Positions 18,519 through 29,605 of a stretch of 64,000 nucleotides of DNA are shown here, one piece after another; within the stretch, counting starts at the first letter, position 1, and each line of letters begins with the position of its first letter. The notes below the pieces were generated by a model. That model ran no database searches. It was not told the DNA's origin and was given only the letters and a program-made list of their open reading frames with translations. The DNA comes from Pogona vitticeps (Eukaryota > Chordata > Lepidosauria > Squamata > Agamidae), in assembly GCF_051106095.1 (NCBI RefSeq), contig NC_135789.1, positions 25,145,264 to 25,209,263 of the forward strand, in the 5' to 3' direction. A program made the position numbers and the translations under genes.

Positions 18519-20777
18519 ATGCTTCCGGCCAAAGAGCCATCTCCAAGTTCGCCGAGGAATCGTTCGCCTCCCCGGGAATCGTACTCCAGCCTCCCGGCCC
18601 GAGGCAGGATTGGCCCCTCGGCCGCCCCTGAGACTTTCCAAAGAGCTGCCTTGCCCCATAGAGTAAGTGAGGCTGCTCAGGGGGCTTGGCCTCCAAGAGC
18701 CACTGACCGGAGCCCCTCACCCCGGAGAGGAAGCGAGGTGTCCCAGGCTTCCCAGAGGGGGAGTCTGAGCGAGCCTCCACGGAAAACATCGCCAGGGGCC
18801 TCCCCAGGGAGAGGGAGCGAGCCCTTTCCCAGAAGTGGGGGCCCCCAGAGAGGAAGTTGTGACCTGATGCAAGGGATGCCGAGGGGGCCCAATCCCTCTC
18901 CACCTGGCCCCTCGTCACGAAGAGGAAGCGAGCTCTCTCAGGCGTCTTCCTCCGGCCGGCAGCTGGACAACGTTTCACGCCACGCATCTCCCCCCCAAGA
19001 GAGGGAGGACGTCCGGCGCTCTTCACTCCCCAAAGGGCTGGATTCCCCCCCAAGTGCCTCCCCCCGTCGAGGGAGCCAGCTGTCCCAGGGCCTTTGTGCA
19101 AGGCCGGGGGGCCAACACGGGCAAGACGTCTCCCTGCAAGGGGAAAGCAACTTGGCGCTACAGCAAGGGAAGCCGGTGGCCCAGAGCGTGTCACCACAAA
19201 GCTTGGACCACCGGTGCGGGAGGTGTTACCTCGAATCGGAGCAGTTGAGCATGGCCGCTGGCCGGATGCTCCTGGCGATGCAGCAAGCGCTGAACGCACA
19301 ACTAGAGGAGATGTGCCAGCAAGCCTGCCCTTTGTCAGAGAGGGACGGCCACTACACCCCCAGCAGCCTGACTCGGAACAATTCATTAAAGCCGGCAATG
19401 AAATATTTGGCCAGAGCCAGCTCCGGCCTCAAGGAGGAATGGGCACAGGGGTCTCCTCTAAGGAGGGATTCCCTCCAAGCACCCGGACACTGTCCTTTTC
19501 AGCGAGCGACTGGAGCCGGACAGTGTGACCCGTCTCAGCCCCTAGTGAAGAAGCCGGTCCTGAGACATGTGCCCAACCCGAAGGACGCTTGGACTCAAAC
19601 AGAGGGGAAAGTCATCCAGAGACAAGTGCCCAGCCTGAAGGACGCTTGGAGCCAAACAGAACTGGCTCCCTTCTTCCCCCCGGGCCCATCTTTGAAGGTC
19701 GAGGTGTGGAGGGCGACCCCAGAGACTCGGGCCCGGTCGGTTCCCTCGCCGGCAGGCCTTGGCTCGGTTCCTCAACTGGAGTTGAAAGGGAGCTGCAAGC
19801 CTGTTTTGCACCCGGACAGCGAATCGGAGTACCTCTGCGCTCTCCATCGAGGGAGGGAGGCATCTAGCAAACGGCCCGTCTCCCTGGGCCCCGTCCTGCC
19901 TCTCCAGAGTGCCCTCCCTCCGGAGGGAGAGCGGAGAAGGAGCTCCCTCCGGACCAGCCATGAAGGGAACCAAATGGTCTACAGGCCAGCTGCTGCTCAT
20001 CCGGAGACCGAATCCGAGTACCGCTGCCCCCTTCACCTGCAGATGGAAGCAGCGGCCGCCGCCCGGAAGGGGTCTCTCTCTCCCGGGACAAGCGTTCCTC
20101 AGCGGGCCTCTTTCTACACCCAGACAGAAGAGAGACGAGACTCTTCCCCAAGAGGATCCCTCTTTCAAGAGACAAACTCACTGTGGGCCCCGGCCGTGGA
20201 GGCTTTGACCACAACCGAGCCTTGCCAAGGCGCCGAGGCAATGCCCAGTGGAGAGGAGCGTCAGCGGGCCTTGCAGCATCGGGAGAGCACGGCGGCTTGG
20301 CCTGGAGACTTACCTCGCCGCGCCTTGCCAAAATTTGGGCCGGAGTGTTCCTGGTGGTATTTGCTCCAGGGACAGCCCTCCCCGTTGACTCCAGGCCACA
20401 TGGGAAGGGCCAAGACCCTTCAAATGGAGAAGCCGGCCAGTCCTCCACCTCCAGAACGGGCAGAGAGGGGCAGGAGTCTGCCAGCTCCCGACCGGCCAGA
20501 GGAGCGGGCCATTCTTCCTGCTCCGGACTGGACTGAGAAGCCCGTGAACCCGGCTGACCCGGGCAGTGCGGATGCCACACCAGCTGCTCCGGAGGGAACT
20601 TTTGGTTCCCCCACTGGTGCCATTTCGCCCTCAAGCCAAGACCTGGCTGCCCTGCCAGGGTGTCCGGAAGAGATGCTGGCAGACAGGTTTACCGCTTTCT
20701 TTTTGGGTAGGTGCCACTGGCTGGGTCCCAATCCAGCACCGAAGGAGTCCTGTTTACACAGAGTAATTACACAGTAA
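18519..20777 (+). CDS. Ser/Pro/Arg-rich protein, candidate C17orf47-like
   Basis: One uninterrupted 752-codon frame, starting at GCCACCATG, a near-ideal Kozak context. The product looks disordered. RRGS motifs (residues about 69-72, 134-137, 183-186), each followed by (E/Q)(V/L)SQ, resemble PKA-type phosphosites. A helix-prone segment with CGRCYLESEQL and LLAMQQALNAQLEEM lies at about 233-266. Two KDAW(T/S)QTE repeats lie near 345-385, and two (S/T)ESEYxCxLH repeats near 450 and 535. A compact FGPECSWWYLLQGQ segment lies nearer the end. Codon-level conservation of motif copies argues against a chance frame. In human, C17orf47 sits just upstream of SEPT4 in the same orientation, and this frame matches that position; I cannot confirm homology from memory of its sequence. 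No close poly(A) signal follows. A donor-like GTAGGT at 20,707 could end the exon early. Confidence 0.68.
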   Translation: MLPAKEPSPSSPRNRSPPRESYSSLPARGRIGPSAAPETFQRAALPHRVSEAAQGAWPPRATDRSPSPRRGSEVSQASQRGSLSEPPRKTSPGASPGRGSEPFPRSGGPQRGSCDLMQGMPRGPNPSPPGPSSRRGSELSQASSSGRQLDNVSRHASPPQEREDVRRSSLPKGLDSPPSASPRRGSQLSQGLCARPGGQHGQDVSLQGESNLALQQGKPVAQSVSPQSLDHRCGRCYLESEQLSMAAGRMLLAMQQALNAQLEEMCQQACPLSERDGHYTPSSLTRNNSLKPAMKYLARASSGLKEEWAQGSPLRRDSLQAPGHCPFQRATGAGQCDPSQPLVKKPVLRHVPNPKDAWTQTEGKVIQRQVPSLKDAWSQTELAPFFPPGPSLKVEVWRATPETRARSVPSPAGLGSVPQLELKGSCKPVLHPDSESEYLCALHRGREASSKRPVSLGPVLPLQSALPPEGERRRSSLRTSHEGNQMVYRPAAAHPETESEYRCPLHLQMEAAAAARKGSLSPGTSVPQRASFYTQTEERRDSSPRGSLFQETNSLWAPAVEALTTTEPCQGAEAMPSGEERQRALQHRESTAAWPGDLPRRALPKFGPECSWWYLLQGQPSPLTPGHMGRAKTLQMEKPASPPPPERAERGRSLPAPDRPEERAILPAPDWTEKPVNPADPGSADATPAAPEGTFGSPTGAISPSSQDLAALPGCPEEMLADRFTAFFLGRCHWLGPNPAPKESCLHRVITQ

Positions 20778-20879
20778 TAATTCCAGGAGAAAACAACCCC
20801 TCCAGTTTTGAAATGCGGGTCTTCCTGACTCCGTGATCCACGGGCTCCCTTCCTGCCCTGCGGTTCTAAGGTTATATCA

Positions 20880-21015
20880 ATGATAGCTCAGTGGTTCAGG
20901 CATCTGGCGGTGGAGCCAGAGGTTGGGGGTTCGATTTCCCCCCCCCTCCCAGGGCCTCCTTGGCAGGAGCTGGACTGAGTGATCCAGAAGGTCCCTTCCA
21001 GCTCTGCCGTTCTAC
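20880..21015 (+). repeat. tRNA-derived SINE with CR1-like tail
   Basis: An A-box-like TAGCTCAGTGG and B-box-like GGTTCGATTTCC are followed by CTGGACTGAGTGATCC and CCCTTCCAGCTCTGC, the tail shared with CR1-mobilised squamate SINEs. It is not a functional tRNA gene, because the fold is not preserved and the body continues past it. Confidence 0.7.
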
Positions 21016-21087
21016 AATGATTGTGATTGTCCGTCAGTCTCTCTAGCCGGCTAGCCTAGATGGCTAGATCGATGAGCAGATAGCTCG

Positions 21088-21222
21088 CTATTTGGGTAGC
21101 TCAGTAGTTTAGGTCTCTGGCTGCAGAGCCGAAGGCTGAGATTTCTTTTCCTCCCTGGGCCTCCCTACCAGGGGCGGGGTTGGATGATCTATCCTTTCCA
21201 GCTCTGCCGTTCTAAGATGATG
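21088..21222 (+). repeat. tRNA-derived SINE, second copy
   Basis: Same family and orientation as the copy 208 bases to the left: TAGCTCAGTAGTTTAGG head and CTTTCCAGCTCTGCCGTTCT tail, with a more degenerate B box. Confidence 0.68.
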
Positions 21223-21237
21223 GTCATGAAATGTCCA

Positions 21238-21640
21238 GAGTCATAGAATCATGGACCCGGAAGGCATCCCCAGTGGCCAGCTAGTCCGGCTCCCTTGCTG
21301 ACATCTGGGGCGTCCCCTGATGAAGGAGACTCCACCGCTTCCGGAGGGTCTCCTCTCCACCGCCAGGTGCCTCCTACCACCGGGAAGGTCTCCCCGAGGT
21401 CCTGCACTTACAGGTTCGGGGCCCTGATCTCTAGGACGGGAGAAACCGAGCTTGCTCCGTCTTCCATGCGGCGGCCCCTCCGATATTTTTTTGCTGGCTC
21501 TTCCCTCCTCTCTCAAGCAACTCTTGTCCGATCTAAACACCCCCAGGGCCCTTTGGACTGCAAGGTTACTCAAATGGCTCGTAATCTCAGATTTCCATTT
21601 AGGGACAGGCCAGCAGCCCTAGGCAGAGATAGGCGAGGGG
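21238..21640 (-). mobile_element. CR1 LINE 3' fragment
   Basis: It begins with AGTCATAGAATCATGGACCC, the minus-strand reading of the CR1 3' end (commonly 'ATCATAGAATC...GGAAGG'), and runs into CR1-like text such as CAAGGTTACTCAAATGG. It continues directly from the second SINE. Confidence 0.6.
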
Positions 21641-22149
21641 TCTTCTAGATTTCTTTCTAGTAGAGATAGCCGTAAAGTTTTGTGACCCTCTGTCTGCAGC
21701 CATGTAAGACTGCTTGAATTTTACTCTTAGCCACTAAGGTCCCGGAAAGAGATGCCTTAACAGTTTTTTTTTAAAGGAACCCACTCTTCTTTTAAAAAAA
21801 TATATTAATTGCTATAGTTTTTTCTTTGTTGCTTCTAGCAGGTCAGAGAGTTCCAGCGTGACCATTTATTAAAATTGCTTTGTTATTCTGTTGTGTGAAA
21901 CCTTCCCGTGTTTTGTGAAAGTCATGTGTGCGAAAAAAAAACAGTTTTGTGCCCCGAATGGGAGCATATAAACCAGATAATAAATAACTAAGTAATTTTG
22001 GTCACTGTGAAAGGTGATGCAGTGGAATACAGATAGCTCTCTCCCTTCCCCACAACAAACAGACAAACCAGGATGGATACAGATCACTGGTTTTATAAAA
22101 ATCAAAGTGACTTAACTCATGATTTAAAACTAAAATTGATTTTGTTTAA

Positions 22150-22240
22150 TTTAAATTTATTTTATTTTATTTTATTTATTATTTACTGAATTTATATCCC
22201 GCCTATCTAGTCAATTACGACCACTCTAGGCATCCAATCA
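22150..22240 (-). mobile_element. LINE 3' tail fragment
   Basis: Read on the minus strand: AGAGTGGTCGTAATTGACTA then GATAGGCGGGATATAAATTC and an A/T-rich tail. The same tail occurs on the plus strand at about 57,165-57,240, so it is a dispersed LINE (L2/CR1-group) 3' end. Confidence 0.6.
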
Positions 22241-23493
22241 AAAGCATCCAATTTTTTAATTTAAACTCTGATTTAAATTGTGATTTAAATTAAATTGAAC
22301 AGTATACCTTTGGTCTAGATGGGTGGGATAGAAACCCACCCTGAAAAAAGCAAACATTTTAAATTAATCAATCAATCAGTTGATTAATCAATTAACTGGC
22401 TAATTAATCAATCAATCAATTAATTGGTCAATTAATTAATTATCTTTTCAGAGTGAAAAACCCACCCTGAAAAAAGCAAGCAAACAAAAAGCAAACACAG
22501 GCCTTGTTCTAGTTCATATATTTGAAGGCATTACCCAACAGTAAATTTGGCAGGAAATTTGGAGCTGATAAAAGATGCAAAACTGTGTGGGAATGATGGG
22601 ATTACAGCTTTTTCCATTTTTCCCCTTCAATTAAAATGGCTGACAATTTCAAATTCTTACATGGGCTTTTCCCCCTCCCTGCAAGGGTGGTAATTGGGGC
22701 GTTCCCGTCGGCCCCTACGATCTCATCATCCCCTGCCAATAAAACTAGTGCTGGGGATCATGGCCAACCTGGTCCAATGACATCAGGAGAGCTGGAGTCC
22801 CATGGGTCGGGGGATGCCCGTGGGGCCTGGGGGGTAGAGGGTGAACTTATCAAAAGACAAGCCAATGCCAACGGGTTCCCCAGCCCATCATCTCCCTCCT
22901 GCAGGGTTCACAGCATCCTGTCTTCTCAGGCTGACCGGGAAGAGTGGTTGGGTTTCGGTCGGTGTTTGCCCACCCTGGTCTCACGGACACCTCCCCCACC
23001 CCACCCCCCAAAATATGGGATTACCAAGTGACCCCCCCCCCAGAAATATGGGATTACCAAGGGCACCGTTTATTGATTATATTTAGTCACTCCTGTATTT
23101 ATCCACTAAAGATCACACAGAATCTAGGGGGTTCCATGAAACTAGGGGGTGGGCCACTATGCAGAGCCGGCTCTCCTGTTCAGGCAGATGGGACACGTAA
23201 CACCCTTCCTCTTTTGTAACTTATGGAGATACATATTTAAAACATGGACGATGCACTCATCTCTCTCTCTCTCTCCTCTTTCTGCATTCCAGATGTTTCC
23301 GATGACATAAACCCTAATATATTTTGGTGTTTGAAAGGTGGGTGTTTGAAACATCTTTCTAACTTATGGGGTGACTGAAGGGAAAAGAAAGTCAATGAGA
23401 AAGCTTTCTGTTTTCCTTCTGTCTGTGGGGTGTGTGTATGTGTGTGTGTGAGAGAGAGATATGTCGAGGATGCTTTTTCATTACAACCCAACT

Positions 23494-23498
<5 letters not shown>

Positions 23499-23541
<43 letters not shown>
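23499..23541. repeat. (TA)21 microsatellite
   Basis: A pure alternating TA run of about 43 bases. Confidence 0.95.
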
Positions 23542-23543
<2 letters not shown>

Positions 23544-23638
23544 TCCTTGGCCCACAGCTTTTTCTAAAAAGTATTTCTACTAGCTTTGCCTTTTTGACCC
23601 AAAGGGGCTGGAACTCAGCTGTTGCTGCGGTTGGGTGT

Positions 23639-23774
23639 TGTGGTTCCCAACCTTGGGTCCCCAGATGTTCGTGGGACAACAATTCCCAGAAATCCTGGCC
23701 AGCCCAGCTCAGGGCGAAGGCTTCTGGGAGTTGTAGTCTAAGAACATCTGGAGACCCAAGGTCGGGAACCACTG
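23639..23774. mobile_element. Palindromic hAT-like MITE
   Basis: The element folds back on itself. The left end TGGTTCCCAACCTTGGGTCC and inner ACAACAATTCCCAGAA are mirrored by CTTCTGGGAGTTGTAGTC and GGTCGGGAACCACTG at the right. CAGTGGTTCCCAACC-type ends are typical of hAT miniature elements. I see no clear 8-bp target duplication. The internal CCCAGAA/TTCTGGG arms recur elsewhere in the window. Confidence 0.65.
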
Positions 23775-23997
23775 CAATAAAATAAAACAACACATACTGT
23801 TTGTGGCTTTTGAAAAGACAGGTGTGGTAGAGTTACTTGTTCTTCCATTCGGAAGGAGTTTATTTAGATTACCGATGTGCTTGGGTGCAATTCTGGCCAC
23901 ATTTACCTGGGAGTTGACGCCAGTGGGAGCCGGTAACCCATCTTCTGCAGGGGCGCCGGATCTGTGCAGGCTTTTATATTCTGAACTTTAACAGAAG

Positions 23998-24537
23998 TGT
24001 GACAAACCCAGACCTACTGGGATCTATCACACAGTTACTAAGCTGCCACCAACCATTCCCTATAATAAGTCACACAGACCAGGGATGGATTTTTAAACAA
24101 CAAAAGAATAAGGTTTATTTTACATACAAACAGGGTAAATAAAACAATCAGGTGAATAAAATAAAGTAACGTGGCTTATTCTCACACACACAAGCATACA
24201 GTTTGGTTCACCTAGAACCTTTAACTTAAAGCACAGACCCTGAACCCATCAGTTCTGGCTAACCAACAGACCCCTGAACCTTTCAGGCTGGTACTCTGAC
24301 ACACAGTAGTACCCTGTCAGACACCCAGACTCCCACAACAGCTTCTTCTTCCCCAGCTGCTGCTTCGTCCCAACCCAGTGTCTCACAGTCTGTCTCAGCA
24401 TCTCCCTCACCACACAGGCATCACATATTTATACAGTACAGCCCCTCCTCCTGATGTCCCGCCTTCCACTCCCCATAGGATGGAACTTTCCCTCCAAACC
24501 CATGACAGACAGGTAACATCAGTGCTGTTATGTAACA
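23998..24537 (-). repeat. LTR (3' LTR of the minus-strand element)
   Basis: On the minus strand it begins TGTTACA and ends TGTCACA. It carries a TATAAATA box and, further on, an AATAAA hexamer in U3-R order. It is nearly identical to the copy at about 29,069-29,605. Confidence 0.92.
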
Positions 24538-27500
24538 CCTCCCCTCTTTAAAAGTTGTTTTGTAGGGGGAAAGCTAAGGTGCTTTTCACCAAAAAAACAA
24601 CCTGCATAAAATACACAACAACATTTATACATACCATATAATACTTACATATACTTACACTCCAAGTTAAACATAGCAAATAGGCATTTCAAACATTTAC
24701 CATATGCATTACATCAATTTTACCTTTATTAATACAAACCAATTTAAAACCAGGTACATTTTAACTTTTTGTCTTCATTATATACATATAGTCCATGTTC
24801 TTTCGCCGTCTTCAGTCTTCAGGTCTTCTTGATAAGGCGTCAGCAACACAGTTCACTGACCCTCTGACCACCTTCACTTCAAAGTCATAGTCCTGTAAGT
24901 TCAAAGCCCACCTCATAAGTTTGCTATTGTGGGTTTTCATCGTCTTTAACCATTGCAATGGTGAATGGTCAGTACACAGAATAAAATGTCTTCCCCAGAT
25001 GTAAGGCTTGGCCTTCTGGATCGCGTAGACTATGGCCAAACACTCCTTCTCCACGGTTGCCAAATGTCTCTCACCTTTTTGGAGTTTCCTACTCAGGTAG
25101 GACACTGGATGCTGGTCACCATTCTCATCCTCTTGGCACAGAACTGCTCCTACCCCGCTGTTAGACGCGTCGGTGTAGATGATAAACTCCCGGTCGAAGT
25201 CTGGAGCACGCAGGACAGGATAGTTGATTAACGCCTCCTTCAACCTCTGGAACGCCGCCTCACAGTCGCCGGTCCACGGGATGCGGTCATCAGCCTTCTT
25301 CCTCGTCAGATCGGTCAGCGGAGCCGCAATCTCGCTAAACCTCGGGATGAACTTTCTGTAGTAGCCCACCAACCCAAGAAATGTTTTGACCTTTTTCTTG
25401 GTGTTGGGTCTAGGCCAATCACGCACAGCTTCTATTTTGGCCTCCAGGGGTTTTATCATTCCTCCCCCTACCATGTGACCCAAGTATTTTATTTCTGGGC
25501 TACCCAGCTGACACTTGCTGGCCTTTACCGTTAGCCCTGCTGCACTTAACCTCTGCAGCACTAACTCCAGGTGTATCAGGTGATCTTCCCAGGTATTACT
25601 GAAGATCCCTATGTCGTCAATGTAGGCCACTGTAAAGTCACTGAGCCCTGCCAAGGTCTGGTCCATCAGCCTTTGGAATGTGGCTGGTGCATTTCTGAGA
25701 CCAAAGCTCAGGACTCGAAACTCATAGAGACCAAAAGGGCTGCAAAAGGCAGTCTTTTCTTGATCCCTGGGATCAATTCTTAATTGCCAATATCCCTTTA
25801 CCAGGTCCAATGATGAGATGAACCGACAACCCCCTATGGTTTCAATCAGGTTGTCTAGCCTGGGCATTGGGTAGGCATCAGGAGTGGTTACACGGTTTAA
25901 TTTCCTGTAATCGACACAAAACCTAATGCTCCCATCAGGCTTGTCCACAAGGACTATCGGAGAGGACCAAGGACTAGAAGAGGGGACGATTATATTCTCC
26001 CTCAGCATCTCGTCCAACTCCTTCCGCACCTTGTCCCTATAGGGTCCCGTTACTCGGTATGGGGATACTGCCTGCGGGGGTGCATCCCCTGTGTGGATCC
26101 GATGCATCACTCCCTTCACTATCCCCGGCTTGTTGGAAAACACCTGTTGATATTTCCTAAGCAGCGTTTTTAGTTCTTGCTGCTGGTCTTGGGTGAGTGC
26201 AGGACTGATCTTTACCTCCTCTGGGTTGTATTTTACTTCCCCTCTACCCTCCCAGAAGGGTAATTCAGCTTCCTCACTCTCAGCTGCTTTTATCGCGAAT
26301 AAAACCCTCTGTTCCCCTCTGTAGTAGGGTTTTAGGGCATTCACATGAACCACCCTCCTTGCTTGGTTCTCCTCCTGCTCTATTAGGTAGTTCAGGTCTG
26401 ACATCTTGGAAATGACCCTATATGGTCCTGCCCATTTGAGCTGCAGTTTATTCTCTCTGCAGGGCCTAAGCCAGAGCACTTCCTCCCCTGGGTCAAAGTG
26501 CCTCTCTCTAGCTTTGCGGTCATACCATGTTTTCTGTTTGACCTTCTGCGCTTGCAGGTTTTCTGCTGCCAGCTCTAGATTTCGCTTTAGGTCATTCATC
26601 AAGGTGTCTATGTATGTCACAACATCTTGTGGGTCATCCTGGGTGACCTGCTCCCAAATTTGTTTGATCAAATCAAGGGGCCCTTTCACCCCTAAGTGTG
26701 CAGCAAACATGTCAGAGTGACCCCTTTTTAAAATCATGGGGCGATACTTTTCAGGTACCACCAGCTGACTTCTGATCCCATCTCCCCCTTTTGAGATATT
26801 CCTCAGGGTTTCTCTATCTAAAATCCCCTTCTTCTCCAGAAATCTCACTGGGGTTTCAGGTGTTAGCTGGGCGTCAGTCACCTGTTCAAAACACTTTTGG
26901 AGAGTGGCGTCTGCCTTTTGCTCCTGTCCAAATCTGCTGTCTGTGGTTAAGGTTTCCACCACAGCTTCTGAACTTCCCCCACCTGCTTCCGTCTCTGGCT
27001 CAGCATTACCCCCCTGAACTGTCCCTGTGGTGGCTTGTGAGCGTGTAATCACTAGCACCCGTTTCACATGTTCAGCCAGGTCATTTCCCACGAGCACGGC
27101 TGCTGGCAGAGTCGATGAAATCGCTATCCGCCAATCTCCCCTCCAGCCTTGAAAGTTGACAGGTACCTCTGCTACTGGCAGAGAGATTATCTGCCCCTCA
27201 ATCCCTGCCACCTTCATGCTCTCATTTGGGATTATAAACTCCCTAGGGATGATATCTGGATGGCATAGGGTTACTTGGGAACAAGTGTCCCGCAGCCCCC
27301 TATACTGACGGTCAAGTATTCCTACGTCCACCCCTGCTGTCTCAAACAACTGAGAATCTGTTTTTATCAGCAAGCAGCGCTTTACCTCCAGAAGAGGACC
27401 ATTTTCCTCAGCCTGATCAGCAGAGGCAGCTGTCCCAGACTGAGTAGCCATGGCAACAGGCTCCCTCTGTGACACTGAGCCTTGCTCTTTCTGGACACAG

Positions 27501-29068
27501 AACACAGCTTTTGGCTTGGTCCCACTAGAATTCTGAGGCACCATTCCTTTTAGCTGCTTTAATTTTTCACACTCTGAGATTAGATGACCCTTTCCCTGAC
27601 AGAAATAACATTTTCTAGTGTATTTGGATTCTCTCTCCTCTTGTTTCGGTTTTCCCTCCAAATTCTGAGGGCTTGGTTTCATGCCTGAGGGCTTCCCTTC
27701 ACCATGGGCCCCTCCCCCTTGCTGGCTTTTCCCTGGTCCCTGAGAGTACTTGCTGTAGGTTTCTTTGGGTTTACCTACAGATTTCCCCTCACCCAAGGGC
27801 TTTCTTATTTGGGAGATAAAATCCGCGATTTCTGCGGCTGCTGCCACAGATTTCGGTTTCCTTTCCCTCACCTGGAATTTCAATTCCCCCTGCAGGACTG
27901 AATAGAACTGTTCCAGGGCTATCAAGTCTTTAAGCTGCTCATAGGTCTCTATTCCCTCCTGCGATAGCCATTTCTCAAGCAGCCTCACCAATTGGGCCCC
28001 CACTTGGGTAAAAGTCTGTTCTGGTTTCTTGGTGAGGGACCTGAATCTTTGTCTCAGCTGCTCTGCATTTATCCCATGTCTGGCAAACACCAGTTTTTTA
28101 AACTCTGCAAAATCTTTCATCAATTCCTCAGGCATCTCGGCATAAACCTCAGCCAGGCTACCACTGATTAAAGACCGCATGATGGTCATCTTCTCAGTTT
28201 CCCTTACTGAGAAGTCCACAAACGCTCTTTCCACTAAGGAAAAGAACACCTCAGGACAATCTCCCTTGTGGTACACAGGGAATTTCTTCAGGTCAGCCTT
28301 AGACAATTGGCCTCCCTCAGAATCCCTATTATTATTATTGTTCTGGTTCATCAGTTCCAGTTTTCTTAATTCAAACGCCATTTTCTCTCTCTCCAATGCC
28401 AATTCAAATTGTCTCTGTTTCTCCCTTTCCTCTCTTCTTTCTCTCTCTAATCTTTCCTCCATTTCCCTCACCCTCAGTTCATGCTGTTGGGCTAGGAGTA
28501 TTTTTCTGAGTTCTGGGTCCTGCTCTCCTGTGCTGTCACCTTGCACTGAGCCAAATTCATCCTCAGAACCTTGGTCAATCTGGGGGTCTTTCACCTCACT
28601 CATGTCTGCTACTTGGCTTCGAGTCAAGGGCATACCCCCCCTCAGAACAGGCTGCTTTAAAAAGTCAAGCCTCAAAATAAAACGACCACTTTTTTCCTTT
28701 TACCTCAGAACCAGCTCTCCCTAGAGATTGCTGCTGTTCTTCAGCACTAAAGTTGCAACAGTATCGAGTCAGAGCCTACCCCCCTCTGCTGGGCCTCTCA
28801 GCTGGCAAGCTAGCTCGCTGTTGCTACGCAGTTTTTCCTCAGCTTTTCCCGCCAAAACTAGGCTGCCTCAGAGCACCTTAATCTAAGTCTCCCCAGTTGG
28901 CACGTTCTTCTACTAGCGCACCTCCCCGTGAGGTACACCTAGAAGATTACCTACGCGCCTCAGACTGTCCCTGACTAGACCCCCCTTGCTCTGGGCACAC
29001 CTGCCAAGGCTTTGCTGGACCGCTGGACAACTGGACCAGTCGTATCCCACACGCTGGACACCAATCAA

Positions 29069-29605
29069 TGTGACAAACCCAGACCTACTGGGATCTATCA
29101 CACAGTTACTAAGCTGCCACCAACCATTCCCTATAATAAGTCACACAGACCAGGGATGGATTTTTAAACAACAAAAGAATAAGGTTTATTTTAAATACAA
29201 ACAGGGTAAATAAAACAATCAGGTGAATAAAATAAAGTAACGTGGCTTATTCTCACACACACAAGCATACAGTTTGGTTCACCTAGAACCTTTAACTTAA
29301 AGCACAGACCCTGAACCCATCAGTTCTGGCTAACCAACAGACCCCTGAACCTTTCAGGCTGGTACTCTGACACACAGTAGTACCCTGTCAGACACCCAGA
29401 CTCCCACAACAGCTTCTTCTTCCCCAGCTGCTGCTTCGTCCCAACCCAGTGTCTCACAGTCTGTCTCAGCATCTCCCTCACCACACAGGCATCACATATT
29501 TATACAGTACAGCCCCTCCTCCTGATGTCCCGCCTTCCACTCCCCATAGGATGGAACTTTCCCTCCAAACCCATGACAGACAGGTAACATCAGTGCTGTT
29601 ATGTA
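29069..29605 (-). repeat. LTR (5' LTR of the minus-strand element)
   Basis: Direct repeat of the left LTR, about one visible difference over some 536 bp. On the minus strand it precedes the coding part, so it is the promoter-bearing LTR, with the TATA-like motif near 29,497. Confidence 0.92.

Larger units (their letters stand above)
20778..23997. other. Repeat-rich spacer
   Basis: I find no gene here. It holds a tandem pair of SINEs, CR1 and LINE-tail fragments, an AATC/AATT-rich tract (about 22,350-22,442), a TA microsatellite and a palindromic hAT-like MITE. The right edge is the LTR element. Confidence 0.65.
23998..29605 (-). mobile_element. Gmr1-like Ty3/Gypsy LTR retrotransposon (fossil)
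   Basis: A 5.6-kb LTR element read on the minus strand. It is flanked by two direct LTRs of about 540 bp that differ at about one site, so the insertion is young. One long frame (24,812-28,675) covers Gag with a CCHC zinc knuckle (near 27,600), an aspartic-protease-like region, integrase-type segments, a reverse transcriptase with YIDD, and RNase H. Integrase-type segments lie before reverse transcriptase, the arrangement known from Gmr1-like elements rather than ordinary Gypsy. The candidate primer-binding region is at about 29,050-29,068, and a purine-rich tract abuts the left LTR. Overall the element looks not quite whole, with about one internal break. No clear target-site duplication is visible. 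Confidence 0.9.

Noticed and set aside
18088-19398. 436-codon minus-strand frame opposite the 752-aa frame
   Set aside because: It lies antisense to the first third of the long plus-strand frame. It has no start context, domain or splice support, and its Ser/Gly/Pro bias is the mirror of the plus-strand composition.
20880-20960. tRNA gene
   Set aside because: A and B boxes are present, but the sequence lacks a plausible cloverleaf and 3' terminator and continues into a SINE body. Sister copies are in the same window.
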